The notes beneath the pieces are model-generated. The model was not told the origin of the DNA. It saw only the letters and a program-made list of their open reading frames with translations, and did not search any database. Shown one piece after another: positions 53,267 through 62,968 of a DNA stretch of 64,000 nucleotides. Origin of the DNA: Pseudomonadota bacterium (GTDB lineage Bacteria > Pseudomonadota > Alphaproteobacteria > Sphingomonadales > Govanellaceae); NCBI GenBank assembly GCA_003577275.1, contig QEVO01000001.1, positions 310,001-374,000 of the forward strand. The letters are read 5' to 3'. The stretch's first letter is position 1, and every line of letters starts with the position of its first letter. The position numbers and the translations under genes were made by a program.

Positions 53267-53278
53267 CTGTACGGACAA
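53267..53278. promoter_or_regulatory. TTGTCCGGACAA-like palindrome upstream of etfB
   Basis: CTGTACGGACAA agrees at 10 of 12 positions with the perfect palindrome at 48000-48011. It lies 150 bases before etfB and 20 bases after the end of the leftward pduO-type gene. Confidence 0.35.
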
Positions 53279-53297
53279 TATGCCTTAAAACATTGTT

Positions 53298-53861
53298 TTA
53301 ACGGGTGCCGCCCGGCGTCCATAAAACATCCCCCATGCCCTTGTCGTTGACATAGCGACTGAGGACGAACAGCAGGTCGGAGAGCCGGTTGCAATACTTA
53401 ATGGCTTCCGGGTTGATGGCGACTTCGGCGGCGGCCGCCACCATCAGCCGCTCGGCTCGGCGGGTGACGGTGCGGGCGAGGTGGAGGTAGGCGGCGACGG
53501 CCGCGCCGCCGGGCAGGATGAAGGAGGTCAAGGGGGCAAGCTCGGCGTTCAGGCGATCGATATCGGCTTCCAGCCGGGCGGTTTGGGCCGGCAGGATGCG
53601 CAGCGCCTGGGGGTCATCGAAGTTCTCCCCCGGGGTGGCGAGGTCGGCCCCAAGGTCAAAGAGCTCATTCTGGATACGCGCCAGCAGGGCGTCGATGTCG
53701 CCCTCGGTGTGCAGGCGGACGATGCCGATCACGGCGTTGGCCTCATCCACCGTGCCATAAGCGGCGATCCGCAGATCGTCCTTGCGCACCCGCGAGCCGT
53801 CCGCCAGCGAGGTTTCGCCCTTATCGCCGCCCCGGGTATAGATTTTCGTCAATTTGACCAT
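53298..53861 (-). CDS. PduO-type cob(I)alamin adenosyltransferase
   Basis: A 187-residue ATP:corrinoid adenosyltransferase. TKIYTRGGDKGETSL is the ATP-binding start of the PduO family; RLEADIDRLNAELAPLTSFILPGG, ARTVTRRAERL and NRLSDLLFVLSRYVN complete it. It makes adenosylcobalamin, the cofactor of the ribonucleotide reductase and ethylmalonyl-CoA mutase encoded in this window. A gene for a HIG1-type membrane protein is 10 bases upstream on the same strand. Confidence 0.95.
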   Translation of the reverse strand: MVKLTKIYTRGGDKGETSLADGSRVRKDDLRIAAYGTVDEANAVIGIVRLHTEGDIDALLARIQNELFDLGADLATPGENFDDPQALRILPAQTARLEADIDRLNAELAPLTSFILPGGAAVAAYLHLARTVTRRAERLMVAAAAEVAINPEAIKYCNRLSDLLFVLSRYVNDKGMGDVLWTPGGTR

Positions 53862-53871
53862 GGCGCGCCGC

Positions 53872-54069
53872 TCACGATTTGCCGCTGAAGTACAAGATGG
53901 CGGCGATCACTAAGATGGCGACGAACTGCGCCCAGACCCGCGCCTGCATCAGCTTGTTGCTCCACCGCTTGGAGGTGTCGCCGCCGCGCGCCATGACGAT
54001 GACGCCGGCAAACAGGATAGCGACCACGATCGCCACCAGGAAGGGGAGGAGATAGCGTAATGCGTCCAT
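53872..54069 (-). CDS. HIG1-domain twin-transmembrane small protein
   Basis: A 65-residue protein with two transmembrane helices (about 5-27 and 43-61) joined by a basic loop MARGGDTSKRWSNKLMQARVW, the HIG1 domain pattern. In alphaproteobacteria and mitochondria such proteins associate with respiratory complexes, especially cytochrome oxidase. It is paired with the adenosyltransferase gene in many relatives. Confidence 0.88.
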   Translation of the reverse strand: MDALRYLLPFLVAIVVAILFAGVIVMARGGDTSKRWSNKLMQARVWAQFVAILVIAAILYFSGKS

Positions 54070-54091
54070 ATTCGCCTTCGTTATTAGTGCT

Positions 54092-54181
54092 CCCCCTCAC
54101 CCAACTACGGGTAAGGCTCGCATAAGTGCTCGCCAACCCTTCGTATCCCTCTCCCTCGAGGGAGAGGGTAGGGTGAGGGGG
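54092..54181. repeat. Palindromic intergenic repeat, CCCCCTCACCC/GGGTGAGGGGG ends
   Basis: Perfect 11-base inverted ends (54092-54102 and 54171-54181) enclose a perfect 22-base palindrome CCCTCTCCCTCGAGGGAGAGGG (54147-54168, given as arms CCCTCTCCCTC/GAGGGAGAGGG). It shares the CCCTCTCC/GGAGAGGG core with the repeat at 3243-3341. The size and ends look like a small non-coding mobile or REP-like element. Confidence 0.7.
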
Positions 54182-54264
54182 CGTCATTGCGAGGCGGCGA
54201 AGTCGACGAAGCAATCCAGGCAAACCCTGGACCGCCACGGCGCTTTCAGCGCCTCGCGGTGACA
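54182..54264. repeat. Dispersed repeat CGTCATTGCGAGG...CCTCGCGGTGACATG
   Basis: Imperfect inverted ends CGTCATTGCGAGGCG and GCGCCTCGCGGTGACATG, with an internal GCAATCCAGG...CCTGGACCGC pair. This is the common alphaproteobacterial CGTCATTGCGAG repeat. It directly abuts the preceding repeat, so the gap between the HIG1 and mcd genes is built from two different elements. Confidence 0.75.
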
Positions 54265-54271
54265 TGATAAC

Positions 54272-55978
54272 TTAATTCGCCGCGCCGAAGAGCCGCCTTG
54301 CGATCACGTCGGCCTGAATTTCCGCCGCGCCCTCGAAGATATTGAGGATGCGGGCGTCGCACAAGACGCGGCTGATGGGATATTCCATGGCGTAACCGTT
54401 GCCGCCATGAACCTGCAGGGCATTGTCGGCGGTGGCCCAGGCGACGCGGGCGGCCAAGAGCTTGGCCATGCCGGCCTCCAGGTCGCAGCGCTTGCCCTGA
54501 TCCTTCTGGCGGGCGGCGAAGTAGGAGAGCTGGCGCGCCATCATGATTTCCACCACGCTCCAGGCGAGCTTGCCGTGGACCCGGGGGAAGGCGTAGATCG
54601 GTTTGCCGAACTGCACCCGCTCGGTGGCGTATTTCAAGCCCAGCTCCAGGGCGCACTGGGCGACGCCCAAGGCCCGCGCCGCGGTCTGGATGCGCGCCGA
54701 TTCGAAGGTCGCCATCAGCTGCTTGAAGCCGTTGCCTTCCGTCCCGCCTAAGAGGTTTTCAGCCTTGACCTCGAAATCGTCGAAGCCAAGCTCGTATTCC
54801 TTCATGCCGCGATAACCCAAGACCTCGATCTCGCCGCCGGTCATGCCCTTGGCTGGGAACGGGTTGGCGTCATCGCCGCGCGGTTTTTCGGCGATCAGCA
54901 TGCTCAAGCCCTTATAGCCCGGCTGATCGGGATTGGTGCGCGCCAGCAAGGTCATGATGTCGGCGCGCGCGGCGTGGGTGATCCAGGTCTTGTTGCCGGT
55001 CACTTTATAAACTGCTTCGCCGTTGTCGTTGGTGGCCTTAACGGCGCGGGTCTTCAAGGAGCCAAGATCAGAGCCGGTATTGGGTTCGGTAAAGACCGCG
55101 GTGGGCAGCACCGTGCCGGAAGCGATGAGCGGCAGCCACTTTTGTTTTTGCGCCTCGGTGCCGCCGTTCAAGATCAATTCGGCGGCAATCTCCGAGCGCG
55201 TGCCCAAAGAGCCGACGCCAATATAGGCGCGGCTTAATTCTTCAGAGACCACGCACATCGACGTCTTGCCAAGCCCCAAGCCGCCATATTGTTCGGGAAT
55301 GGTCAGGCCGAAGACGCCCAGCTCGCTCATCTTGGCGATGACATCCATCGGGATGAACTCATCGCGCAGATGCCAGTCGTGGGCGAACGGGATCACTTCC
55401 TCGGCGGCGAAACGACGAAATTCGTCGCGGATCATGACGTAGGTTTCTTCCAGGCCCAACTCGCCAAAGACGCCGGTATCGACGCTGTGCTCCACCAGCT
55501 CGGCGATGCGAGCGCGCACGTCGGGCGCATTGCCGGCCTCCGTGAGCGCCATGACCGCTGGCTGCGACGCGAAGTCGGCCACCGCCTCGGCGCTCAGCCA
55601 CAAATCGGCCGGGCGCACGATCTCGCCCTGACTCATGCTGACGCCGCCGGCAAGCTGCGCCAGATACTCGCCGAATCCAGCTTGCAGGATCAGCGTTTCC
55701 AACTCGCCGAATTTGCTGTCGTGATGGAGGCGGCGCGCCCAATCGAGCGTTTGGCGCAAGGTCTCGACATACGTCGCAAACCAGGCGAAGCCATGAACCG
55801 CGAATTGATTTTCCTCCGCCGCCCGGCGGTCAAGCTGACCCGCCGTCATCACGTGCTGCGAAACGCTGTCGCGCGCCTGCGCCAGCAGCGTTTCCGCGGC
55901 GGCCAACGCCTCCTCGCAGGTGTCGAGCAGGCTCGCCGTCGTCTCGCTGTCGCGCATCGCCACTATCTCGGCCGTCAT
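54272..55978 (-). CDS. mcd: (2S)-Methylsuccinyl-CoA dehydrogenase
   Basis: A 568-residue acyl-CoA dehydrogenase with an extra N-terminal ~150-residue helical domain (TASLLDTCEEALAAAETLL) absent from ordinary members and typical of Mcd. The catalytic part shows FGLTIPEQYGGLGLGKTSM, VFTEPNTGSDLGSLKTRAV, RVQFGKPIYAFPRV and ILNIFEGAAEIQADVI. It oxidises methylsuccinyl-CoA to mesaconyl-C1-CoA in the ethylmalonyl-CoA pathway, passing electrons to ETF. The ATG at 55978 is four bases from the ccr stop, in one leftward operon. Confidence 0.93.
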   Translation of the reverse strand: MTAEIVAMRDSETTASLLDTCEEALAAAETLLAQARDSVSQHVMTAGQLDRRAAEENQFAVHGFAWFATYVETLRQTLDWARRLHHDSKFGELETLILQAGFGEYLAQLAGGVSMSQGEIVRPADLWLSAEAVADFASQPAVMALTEAGNAPDVRARIAELVEHSVDTGVFGELGLEETYVMIRDEFRRFAAEEVIPFAHDWHLRDEFIPMDVIAKMSELGVFGLTIPEQYGGLGLGKTSMCVVSEELSRAYIGVGSLGTRSEIAAELILNGGTEAQKQKWLPLIASGTVLPTAVFTEPNTGSDLGSLKTRAVKATNDNGEAVYKVTGNKTWITHAARADIMTLLARTNPDQPGYKGLSMLIAEKPRGDDANPFPAKGMTGGEIEVLGYRGMKEYELGFDDFEVKAENLLGGTEGNGFKQLMATFESARIQTAARALGVAQCALELGLKYATERVQFGKPIYAFPRVHGKLAWSVVEIMMARQLSYFAARQKDQGKRCDLEAGMAKLLAARVAWATADNALQVHGGNGYAMEYPISRVLCDARILNIFEGAAEIQADVIARRLFGAAN

Positions 55979-55982
55979 TGCG

Positions 55983-57293
<1,311 letters not shown>

Positions 57294-57329
57294 GGTCTAA
57301 AAACCCTCCGTTCGGGCGGCGGCCTTCGG

Positions 57330-57342
57330 TGCGGCGCAGCAA
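57330..57342. promoter_or_regulatory. PhaR-like box upstream of ccr
   Basis: TGCGGCGCAGCAA is identical to 53207-53219 before etfB. It is 37 bases before the ccr start, in the leader or promoter. Confidence 0.45.
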
Positions 57343-57527
57343 AATTCCTTGATTTTTCATCCAAGTTTTTTGCGTCGGTTGCCCCAAAGAGCGCACTGTA
57401 GTATGTGTTTCCTAGTTTACGGGCGCTTTTTTGCGTTGCAATAATAGCAAGTAAATTTCGTTCGTAAACCAGTTTTGCGACAGTTTATTATAAGAATGTC
57501 CTAAATTATGCAAATTAAATAATAAAC

Positions 57528-57539
57528 TTGTCCGAACAT
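57528..57539. promoter_or_regulatory. TTGTCCGGACAA-like palindrome upstream of ecm
   Basis: TTGTCCGAACAT agrees with the 48000-48011 palindrome at 10 of 12 bases. It ends 17 bases before the ecm ATG, so a bound protein would block transcription or the start of translation. Confidence 0.4.
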
Positions 57540-57556
57540 ATTAAAGAAAGAAAACC

Positions 57557-59548
57557 ATGACCGACCGAATCAATAGGCCACCTGCAAAGCGCGATGCGCC
57601 CTGGCTGTTTCGCACCTATTCCGGCCATTCCTCGGCCGCGGCGTCCAATGAACTCTACCGCACCAACTTGACCCGTGGCCAGACCGGACTGTCGGTGGCC
57701 TTCGACCTGCCGACCCAGACCGGCTATGACAGCGACCATGTGCTGGCGCGGGGCGAGGTGGGCAAGGTGGGGGTGCCGATCTGCCACTTGGGCGACATGC
57801 GGGCGCTGTTTGACGGCATTCCCTTGGAGCGCATGAACACCTCCATGACCATCAACGCCACCGCGCCCTGGCTCCTGGCGCTTTACGTGGCGGCGGCGGA
57901 AGAGCAGGGGGCGGACCGCGCCAAGCTGCAGGGCACGGTGCAAAACGACATCATCAAGGAATATCTGTCGCGCGGCACCTACATCTTCCCGCCGAAAGTG
58001 AGCTTGAAGCTCACCACCGACGTCATCAGCTTCGCCTATCGCGAAATCCCCAAATGGAACCCCACCAACGTCTGCTCCTATCATCTCCAAGAAGCGGGGG
58101 CGACGCCGGTGCAGGAGCTGGCCTTCGCCCTCGCCACCGCCATCGCCATACTCGATGCGCTGAAAGACGGCGGCCAGATCGCCGATGAAGATTTTCCCGA
58201 GGTGGTGGGGCGGATCAGCTTCTTCGTCAACGCCGGCCTGAAGTTCATCACCGAGATGTGCAAGATGCGCGCCTTTGTGGAGCTTTGGGATGAGATTACC
58301 CGCGAACGCTATGGCGTGATGGACGAAAAGCTGCGCCGCTTTCGCTACGGCGTGCAGGTCAACAGTTTGGGGCTGACCGAGCAGCAACCGGAAAACAACG
58401 TCTATCGCATCCTCCTTGAAATGCTTGCCGTGGTCTTGTCGAAGAAGGCGCGGGCGAGAGCGGTGCAATTGCCGGCATGGAACGAGGCGTTGGGTCTGCC
58501 GCGGCCATGGGATCAGCAATGGAGCCTGCGCCTGCAGCAGATTGTCGCCTACGAGACCGATCTTCTCGAGTACGGCGACATCTTCGATGGCGCCAGCGTG
58601 ATCGACGCCAAGGTTGAGGAATTGAAAGCGGCGGCGCGGGAAGAATTGCAGCGCATCGGCGATCGCGGCGGCGCCATCGCCGCCATTGAATCGAGCTACA
58701 TGAAAGAGCGGCTGGTGGAATCGAACGCGGCGCGATTGGCGCGTATCGAAGCCGGCGAGCAAGTGGTGGTGGGCGTCAACAAGTTTACCGACAGCGCGCC
58801 CTCGCCCCTGACCGACAGCGACGACGGCGGCTTCATGACCGTCGATCCGGCAGCGGAGGCCGCGCAGATTGACCGCTTAAATGCCTGGCGCGCCGCGCGC
58901 GACGCCAAGGCGGTGGCGGCCGCGCTCGCCAGCCTGCGCGCCGCCGCGCGCGAAGGGCGCAACATCATGGAGCCGTCCATCGTCGCGGCCAAGGCCGGCG
59001 TTACCACCGGCGAATGGGCGGCGACGTTGCGCGAAATCTACGGCGAATACCGCGCCCCCACGGGCGTCGGTCGGGCGGTCAGCAACCAGAGCAATGAGGC
59101 GTTGGACGCCTTGCGCGCTCGGGTGGCGGCGGTGTCATCGAAGCTCGGCCGGCGGCTGAAGATTCTGGTGGGCAAGCCGGGGCTTGACGGCCATTCCAAC
59201 GGCGCGGAACAAATCGCGGTCAGGGCCCGAGATAGCGGCATGGACCTGGTTTATGACGGCATCCGCCTAACCCCGGCGCAGATCGTCGAGAAGGCGGCTG
59301 TGGAAAATGTCCACGTGGTGGGGCTGTCGATCCTGTCAGGCAGCCATTTGGAACTCGTCAGCGAGGTAATGCGGCGGCTGCAGGACGCCGGCCTGGCCCA
59401 TGTTCCGGTGGTGGTGGGCGGCATCATCCCGCCGGAAGACGCCGCCAAGTTGACGGCTTTGGGCGTCGCCCGCATTTACACGCCCAAGGATTTTCAGGTC
59501 AACGACATCATGGGGGATATCGTCACCCTGGTGGACAATGCGGCCTAA
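57557..59548 (+). CDS. ecm: (2R)-Ethylmalonyl-CoA mutase
   Basis: A 663-residue adenosylcobalamin-dependent mutase converting ethylmalonyl-CoA to methylsuccinyl-CoA. The catalytic barrel begins APWLFRTYSGHSSAAASNELYR; DLPTQTGYDSD and the Ecm-type segments around NTSMTINATAPWLLALY follow. The C-terminal B12 domain has GKPGLDGHSNGAEQIAVRARD with the cobalt-ligand His in LDGHSNG, then ILSGSHLELV and VVGGIIPPEDA. HSNG, not HDRG, distinguishes Ecm from methylmalonyl-CoA mutase. It is divergent from ccr and has a ribosome site AAAGAAAG before the ATG. Confidence 0.95.
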   Translation: MTDRINRPPAKRDAPWLFRTYSGHSSAAASNELYRTNLTRGQTGLSVAFDLPTQTGYDSDHVLARGEVGKVGVPICHLGDMRALFDGIPLERMNTSMTINATAPWLLALYVAAAEEQGADRAKLQGTVQNDIIKEYLSRGTYIFPPKVSLKLTTDVISFAYREIPKWNPTNVCSYHLQEAGATPVQELAFALATAIAILDALKDGGQIADEDFPEVVGRISFFVNAGLKFITEMCKMRAFVELWDEITRERYGVMDEKLRRFRYGVQVNSLGLTEQQPENNVYRILLEMLAVVLSKKARARAVQLPAWNEALGLPRPWDQQWSLRLQQIVAYETDLLEYGDIFDGASVIDAKVEELKAAAREELQRIGDRGGAIAAIESSYMKERLVESNAARLARIEAGEQVVVGVNKFTDSAPSPLTDSDDGGFMTVDPAAEAAQIDRLNAWRAARDAKAVAAALASLRAAAREGRNIMEPSIVAAKAGVTTGEWAATLREIYGEYRAPTGVGRAVSNQSNEALDALRARVAAVSSKLGRRLKILVGKPGLDGHSNGAEQIAVRARDSGMDLVYDGIRLTPAQIVEKAAVENVHVVGLSILSGSHLELVSEVMRRLQDAGLAHVPVVVGGIIPPEDAAKLTALGVARIYTPKDFQVNDIMGDIVTLVDNAA

Positions 59549-60039
59549 GCCCGGCGGCGGCTGCCGGCGCGGGTGGTCAAGGCTTCCGCGGCCTCTTTGA
59601 AGGAAATGACGCGGCCGGGCAGGGTGGCGGCGGACACCGGTTCGCGCCGGCCGCGCGGCTTGGGCGCGTCCATCGTCTCCGCGGCCAGCGCGGTTACCGT
59701 TTCGGTGAGCAGCAGCGCCTCATCCGCCAAGGCCTTGACGGTTTGGCCGGCCGTTGCCGGGGAGCTGGCGCCGGCCGTAGCGGCTATCCCTTCAAGCGCC
59801 ACGGCTTGCGCCTGCAGCACGGTTTCCTGAACTGCGGTCAAGGCGGTTGCCGGGGTTTGAACGGCGGGGGATTCCTGATCGAGACGGCGGGCCGCCGGGG
59901 TGCGCACCGGCGTGCCTTCCAGGCGGCGGATGGCGCGGTCCATGGCCCGCGCGACGCGACGCGAAATCGTCTCTAAGCTCCGCGTCAGATCGCCGACGCT
60001 TTCCAGGATGCCAAACCGCTCCGTAATCGACCGTGCCAT
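59545..60039 (-). CDS. Ala/Thr-rich hypothetical protein
   Basis: A 164-residue protein with no signal peptide or membrane segment. The first 45 residues are a basic amphipathic helix (SLETISRRVARAMDRAIRRLEG), the middle is an Ala/Thr/Val-rich helical stretch (about 65-125), and the C-terminus is basic. This composition recalls phasins or nucleoid-associated proteins but no motif proves either. It is leftward, ends four bases inside ecm, and has its own promoter region upstream. The family is not recognised. Confidence 0.55.
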   Translation of the reverse strand: MARSITERFGILESVGDLTRSLETISRRVARAMDRAIRRLEGTPVRTPAARRLDQESPAVQTPATALTAVQETVLQAQAVALEGIAATAGASSPATAGQTVKALADEALLLTETVTALAAETMDAPKPRGRREPVSAATLPGRVISFKEAAEALTTRAGSRRRA

Positions 60040-60122
60040 GAGCTTGTCCCCTTCATTCGAGACTCGCTAGCCTAAGAGCCCGGCCGTTATAATTAGGTTA
60101 AAATGTGAGGGGAGTTTGAAAG

Positions 60123-60992
60123 TTATGAGCGCCGGGCGGCGGCGATGAGGCGGCGCACGCCCTGCGGGGTGGTTCCCGACCGGCGCAGCGCCTCCAGGGT
60201 GGCGGCGCGGTCGCGCTTGGCGAAGCGCCGGCCGGCGTCGTCCAGCAGCAGCGGGTGATGGTGGTAGCGCGGGCTGGGCAGACCGAGGAGCGCCTGCAGC
60301 AGCCGCTGAATATGGGTGGCGTGAAAGAGGTCTAGGCCGCGGGTGACGAGCGATACGCCCTGGATAGCGTCATCGACGGTGACCGCCAGGTGGTAGCTGG
60401 TGGGGGCGTCCTTGCGCGCCAGCACAACGTCGCCCAAAAGCTCCGGCTGCGCCGCCACTTTGCCCGCCGCGGCATCCTCGAAAAAGAGCGGCGCGGGGAC
60501 AAGGCGGCGGGCGCGATCCACGTCAAGCCGCAGGGCATAGGGCGCGCCCGAGTCCAGCCGTTTGCGACGTTCCTCGTCGCTCAGGTGACGGCACAAACCG
60601 GGATAAAGCGCGCCCTCCGGCCCATGAGGCGCGGCGCCGGCGCGCTCAATCTCGGCGGCGATGTCCTTGCGGGTGCAAAAGCAGGGGTAGATCACGCCCA
60701 TCTCCTGCAATTGACCAAGGGCGGCGGCGTAGTCGGCCAGATGCTCGGACTGACGGCGCACCGGTTCCTCCCAGATCAGGCCAAGCCAGGCCAAATCCTC
60801 GAAAATTCCTGCCACAAATTCAGCTCGGCAGCGGCGGGCGTCGATGTCCTCAATGCGGAGCAGAAACCGTCCGTCGGCGGCACGGGCGGCGTCATGGGCA
60901 AAGAGCGCGGCGAAGGCATGGCCCAAGTGCAGCCGCCCGGTGGGGCTTGGCGCAAAGCGCGTCACAACCTCGCGCATCGGGACGTTAACCAC
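60123..60992 (-). CDS. gluQ: Glutamyl-Q tRNA(Asp) synthetase
   Basis: A 289-residue paralogue of the glutamyl-tRNA synthetase catalytic domain, which attaches glutamate to queuosine in tRNA(Asp). The HIGH motif reads FAPSPTGRLHLGHA, then LRIEDIDARRCR, and the KMSKS equivalent is FAKRDRA. Cysteines CFCTRKD and GLCRH near 107-138 match the zinc-site region. No anticodon-binding domain is present, as expected. I use the GTG at 60992 because AGGAA lies six bases upstream; an ATG at 60977 is possible. Confidence 0.93.
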   Translation of the reverse strand: MVNVPMREVVTRFAPSPTGRLHLGHAFAALFAHDAARAADGRFLLRIEDIDARRCRAEFVAGIFEDLAWLGLIWEEPVRRQSEHLADYAAALGQLQEMGVIYPCFCTRKDIAAEIERAGAAPHGPEGALYPGLCRHLSDEERRKRLDSGAPYALRLDVDRARRLVPAPLFFEDAAAGKVAAQPELLGDVVLARKDAPTSYHLAVTVDDAIQGVSLVTRGLDLFHATHIQRLLQALLGLPSPRYHHHPLLLDDAGRRFAKRDRAATLEALRRSGTTPQGVRRLIAAARRS

Positions 60993-61066
60993 AAAGAATT
61001 CCTGTTGTCATAAATGCTGCATACCGTATCTTGTAGAGTAATCGCTAGTTTGCGGTACGGGAGAAA

Positions 61067-61642
61067 GTGGTGCAAGCGCAGGTATTGCCACTGGAAAGTT
61101 GCCCGGCTCTGGTGCTTAACGCCGATTTTCAGCCGTTGAGCTACTTTCCGCTGTCGCTGTGGCATTGGCAGACGGTGGTCAAGGCGGTGTTCCTCGACCG
61201 GGTGCAGATCGTGTCCGAGTATGACCGGGTGATCCGCTCGCCGTCGTTCGAGTTTCGCCTACCCAGCGTCATTGCCTTGAAGAAATACATAAAGCCGGCC
61301 AAGCATCCGGCGTTCACCCGCTTCAACCTGTTCTTGCGCGACCGCTTCACCTGCCAGTATTGCGGCGGTACGCAGCGCAATGGCCTTGACCTGACCTTCG
61401 ATCATGTGGTGCCGCGCGCCCACGGCGGGCGCACGACGTGGGAGAACGTCACCACCGCCTGCGCCCCCTGCAATCTATCAAAAGGCGGCCGGACGCCGAG
61501 GGAAGCGGACATGATGCCGATGTCCTGGCCCTACCAGCCCACGGTCTTCCAGTTGCAGGCCAACGGCCGCGCCTTCCCGCCCAACCACCTGCACGAAAGC
61601 TGGCGCGACTATCTTTATTGGGACACCGTGCTGGAGCCGTAG
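61067..61642 (+). CDS. HNH endonuclease family protein
   Basis: A 191-residue protein with a GTG start at 61067 behind GGGAGA. The HNH domain is RDRFTCQYCGG, LDLTFDHVVPRAHGGRTTWENVTTACAPCNLSKGG, with zinc cysteine pairs CQYC and CAPC and the catalytic His in DHVVP. The N-terminal VLNADFQPLSYFPLSLWHWQTVVKAV is the usual partner region in chromosomal HNH proteins of proteobacteria. These are widespread single-copy genes of unknown role, unlikely to be a selfish element here. Confidence 0.9.
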   Translation: MVQAQVLPLESCPALVLNADFQPLSYFPLSLWHWQTVVKAVFLDRVQIVSEYDRVIRSPSFEFRLPSVIALKKYIKPAKHPAFTRFNLFLRDRFTCQYCGGTQRNGLDLTFDHVVPRAHGGRTTWENVTTACAPCNLSKGGRTPREADMMPMSWPYQPTVFQLQANGRAFPPNHLHESWRDYLYWDTVLEP

Positions 61643-61652
61643 CCGCCCGGCG

Positions 61653-62936
61653 TTAATCCAGGCGGGTGGCCAATATCTTGTCGATGCGGCGGCCGTCCAG
61701 ATCAACGACTTCGAAGCGGTATCCATGGCTGGTTGTGGCATCCCCGACCTTGGGCAGGGCGCCAAAGGCATGGATGACAAATCCCGCCGCCGTTTCCGCA
61801 GGGGGGCGCTTTTCAAGATGCAGTCCCAGCCGTTCGGCGAACTCATCCAACGGCAGCCACCCCGAGATCAGCAGCGATCCATCTTCCCGCGTGACAATGC
61901 CAGGCTCCGGCGCTCCCGCCTCCACGCGGAAGGCGCCGACAATGGACTCAAGAATGTCAGCGGAGGTTATCACGCCTTCAAAGGAACCATACTCATCATG
62001 CACCAGACCCATGTGGATGTCGGACTTGCGGAGAATTTCCAGCGCGTCCAGCATATCTGCGGCATCGGGGATAACGGGCGCCTGGCGCAGCAAGGCGCGG
62101 ATATCAATCTCGCTATTCTCCAGTCCGCGGCCAATCAGATCCTTAACCCAAAGTATTCCCAGTAAGTCGTCAGGATTGCCCTCATGGGCCGGCAGTCGTG
62201 AATGCGGGCTTTTGAGGACATCGGCGATAATTTTATTCGTCTTGTCGCGCAAGTTGATCATGTCTACGTCGCCACGGGGCGTCATCGCAACGCGCACCGG
62301 GCGATCTCCCAGCCGCAACACGCTGGTAATCATATTTCGTTCGGCGGATTCCAGAACGCCGGCTCGTTCAGCCTCCATGACCAGGAGTTTGATTTCTTCC
62401 TCGGTCACGGCGCTTTCCGACCCTGGCCGGCGTCCCAACAACCGCAGGACAACATTGCCGGAGTGGTCGAGCACCCATACCACCGGCGCGGCAATGCGCG
62501 ACAACAACATCATGGCGGGCGCGACGCGCACGGCAATGGCTTCAGGGTTGCGCAGGGCGATCTGCTTGGGCACCAGTTCGCCAATGATCAGCGACAGATA
62601 GGTGATGGCGGTGACGATAACGCCGACGCCCACCACATAAGACAGGTTGGCGGACATGCCGTTATCCATCAGCCAGTTGCTGAACCGGTCCCCGAGCGTA
62701 GCGCCGGAAAAAGCGCCAGACAGCACACCAACCAGAGTGATGCCGATCTGCACCGTGGACAGAAATCGGCCCGGAGCTTCCGCCAGAGCAAGGGCGCGGC
62801 GCGCCCCGCCTATCCGCCGATCTACCATGGTTTTCAAGCGCGCCCGCCGCGACGACACGATGGCCAGCTCGCTCATCGCCAGCACGCCATTCAGGACGAT
62901 GAGGAGCAAGACAGCGGCTATTTCAAAATAAATCAT
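61653..62936 (-). CDS. CNNM/CorC-family membrane protein (DUF21, CBS, CorC_HlyC)
   Basis: A 427-residue protein: a DUF21 membrane domain with about four helices (1-190), two CBS domains (about 210-330, with MTPRGDVDMINL and VHDEYGSFEGVITSADIL), and a CorC_HlyC transport-associated domain (340-425). Members are often named haemolysins but the better-studied ones act in magnesium or cobalt export. It is the first leftward gene of this region, 11 bases from the convergent HNH gene. Confidence 0.9.
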   Translation of the reverse strand: MIYFEIAAVLLLIVLNGVLAMSELAIVSSRRARLKTMVDRRIGGARRALALAEAPGRFLSTVQIGITLVGVLSGAFSGATLGDRFSNWLMDNGMSANLSYVVGVGVIVTAITYLSLIIGELVPKQIALRNPEAIAVRVAPAMMLLSRIAAPVVWVLDHSGNVVLRLLGRRPGSESAVTEEEIKLLVMEAERAGVLESAERNMITSVLRLGDRPVRVAMTPRGDVDMINLRDKTNKIIADVLKSPHSRLPAHEGNPDDLLGILWVKDLIGRGLENSEIDIRALLRQAPVIPDAADMLDALEILRKSDIHMGLVHDEYGSFEGVITSADILESIVGAFRVEAGAPEPGIVTREDGSLLISGWLPLDEFAERLGLHLEKRPPAETAAGFVIHAFGALPKVGDATTSHGYRFEVVDLDGRRIDKILATRLD

Positions 62937-62968
62937 ATGCGGGTCGAAGCGCCGGTTTGATCAAGGAA

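Noticed and set aside
61067..61642. HNH protein as a homing or selfish endonuclease
   Set aside because: It is a free-standing gene of the common chromosomal type, with no intron or intein context.
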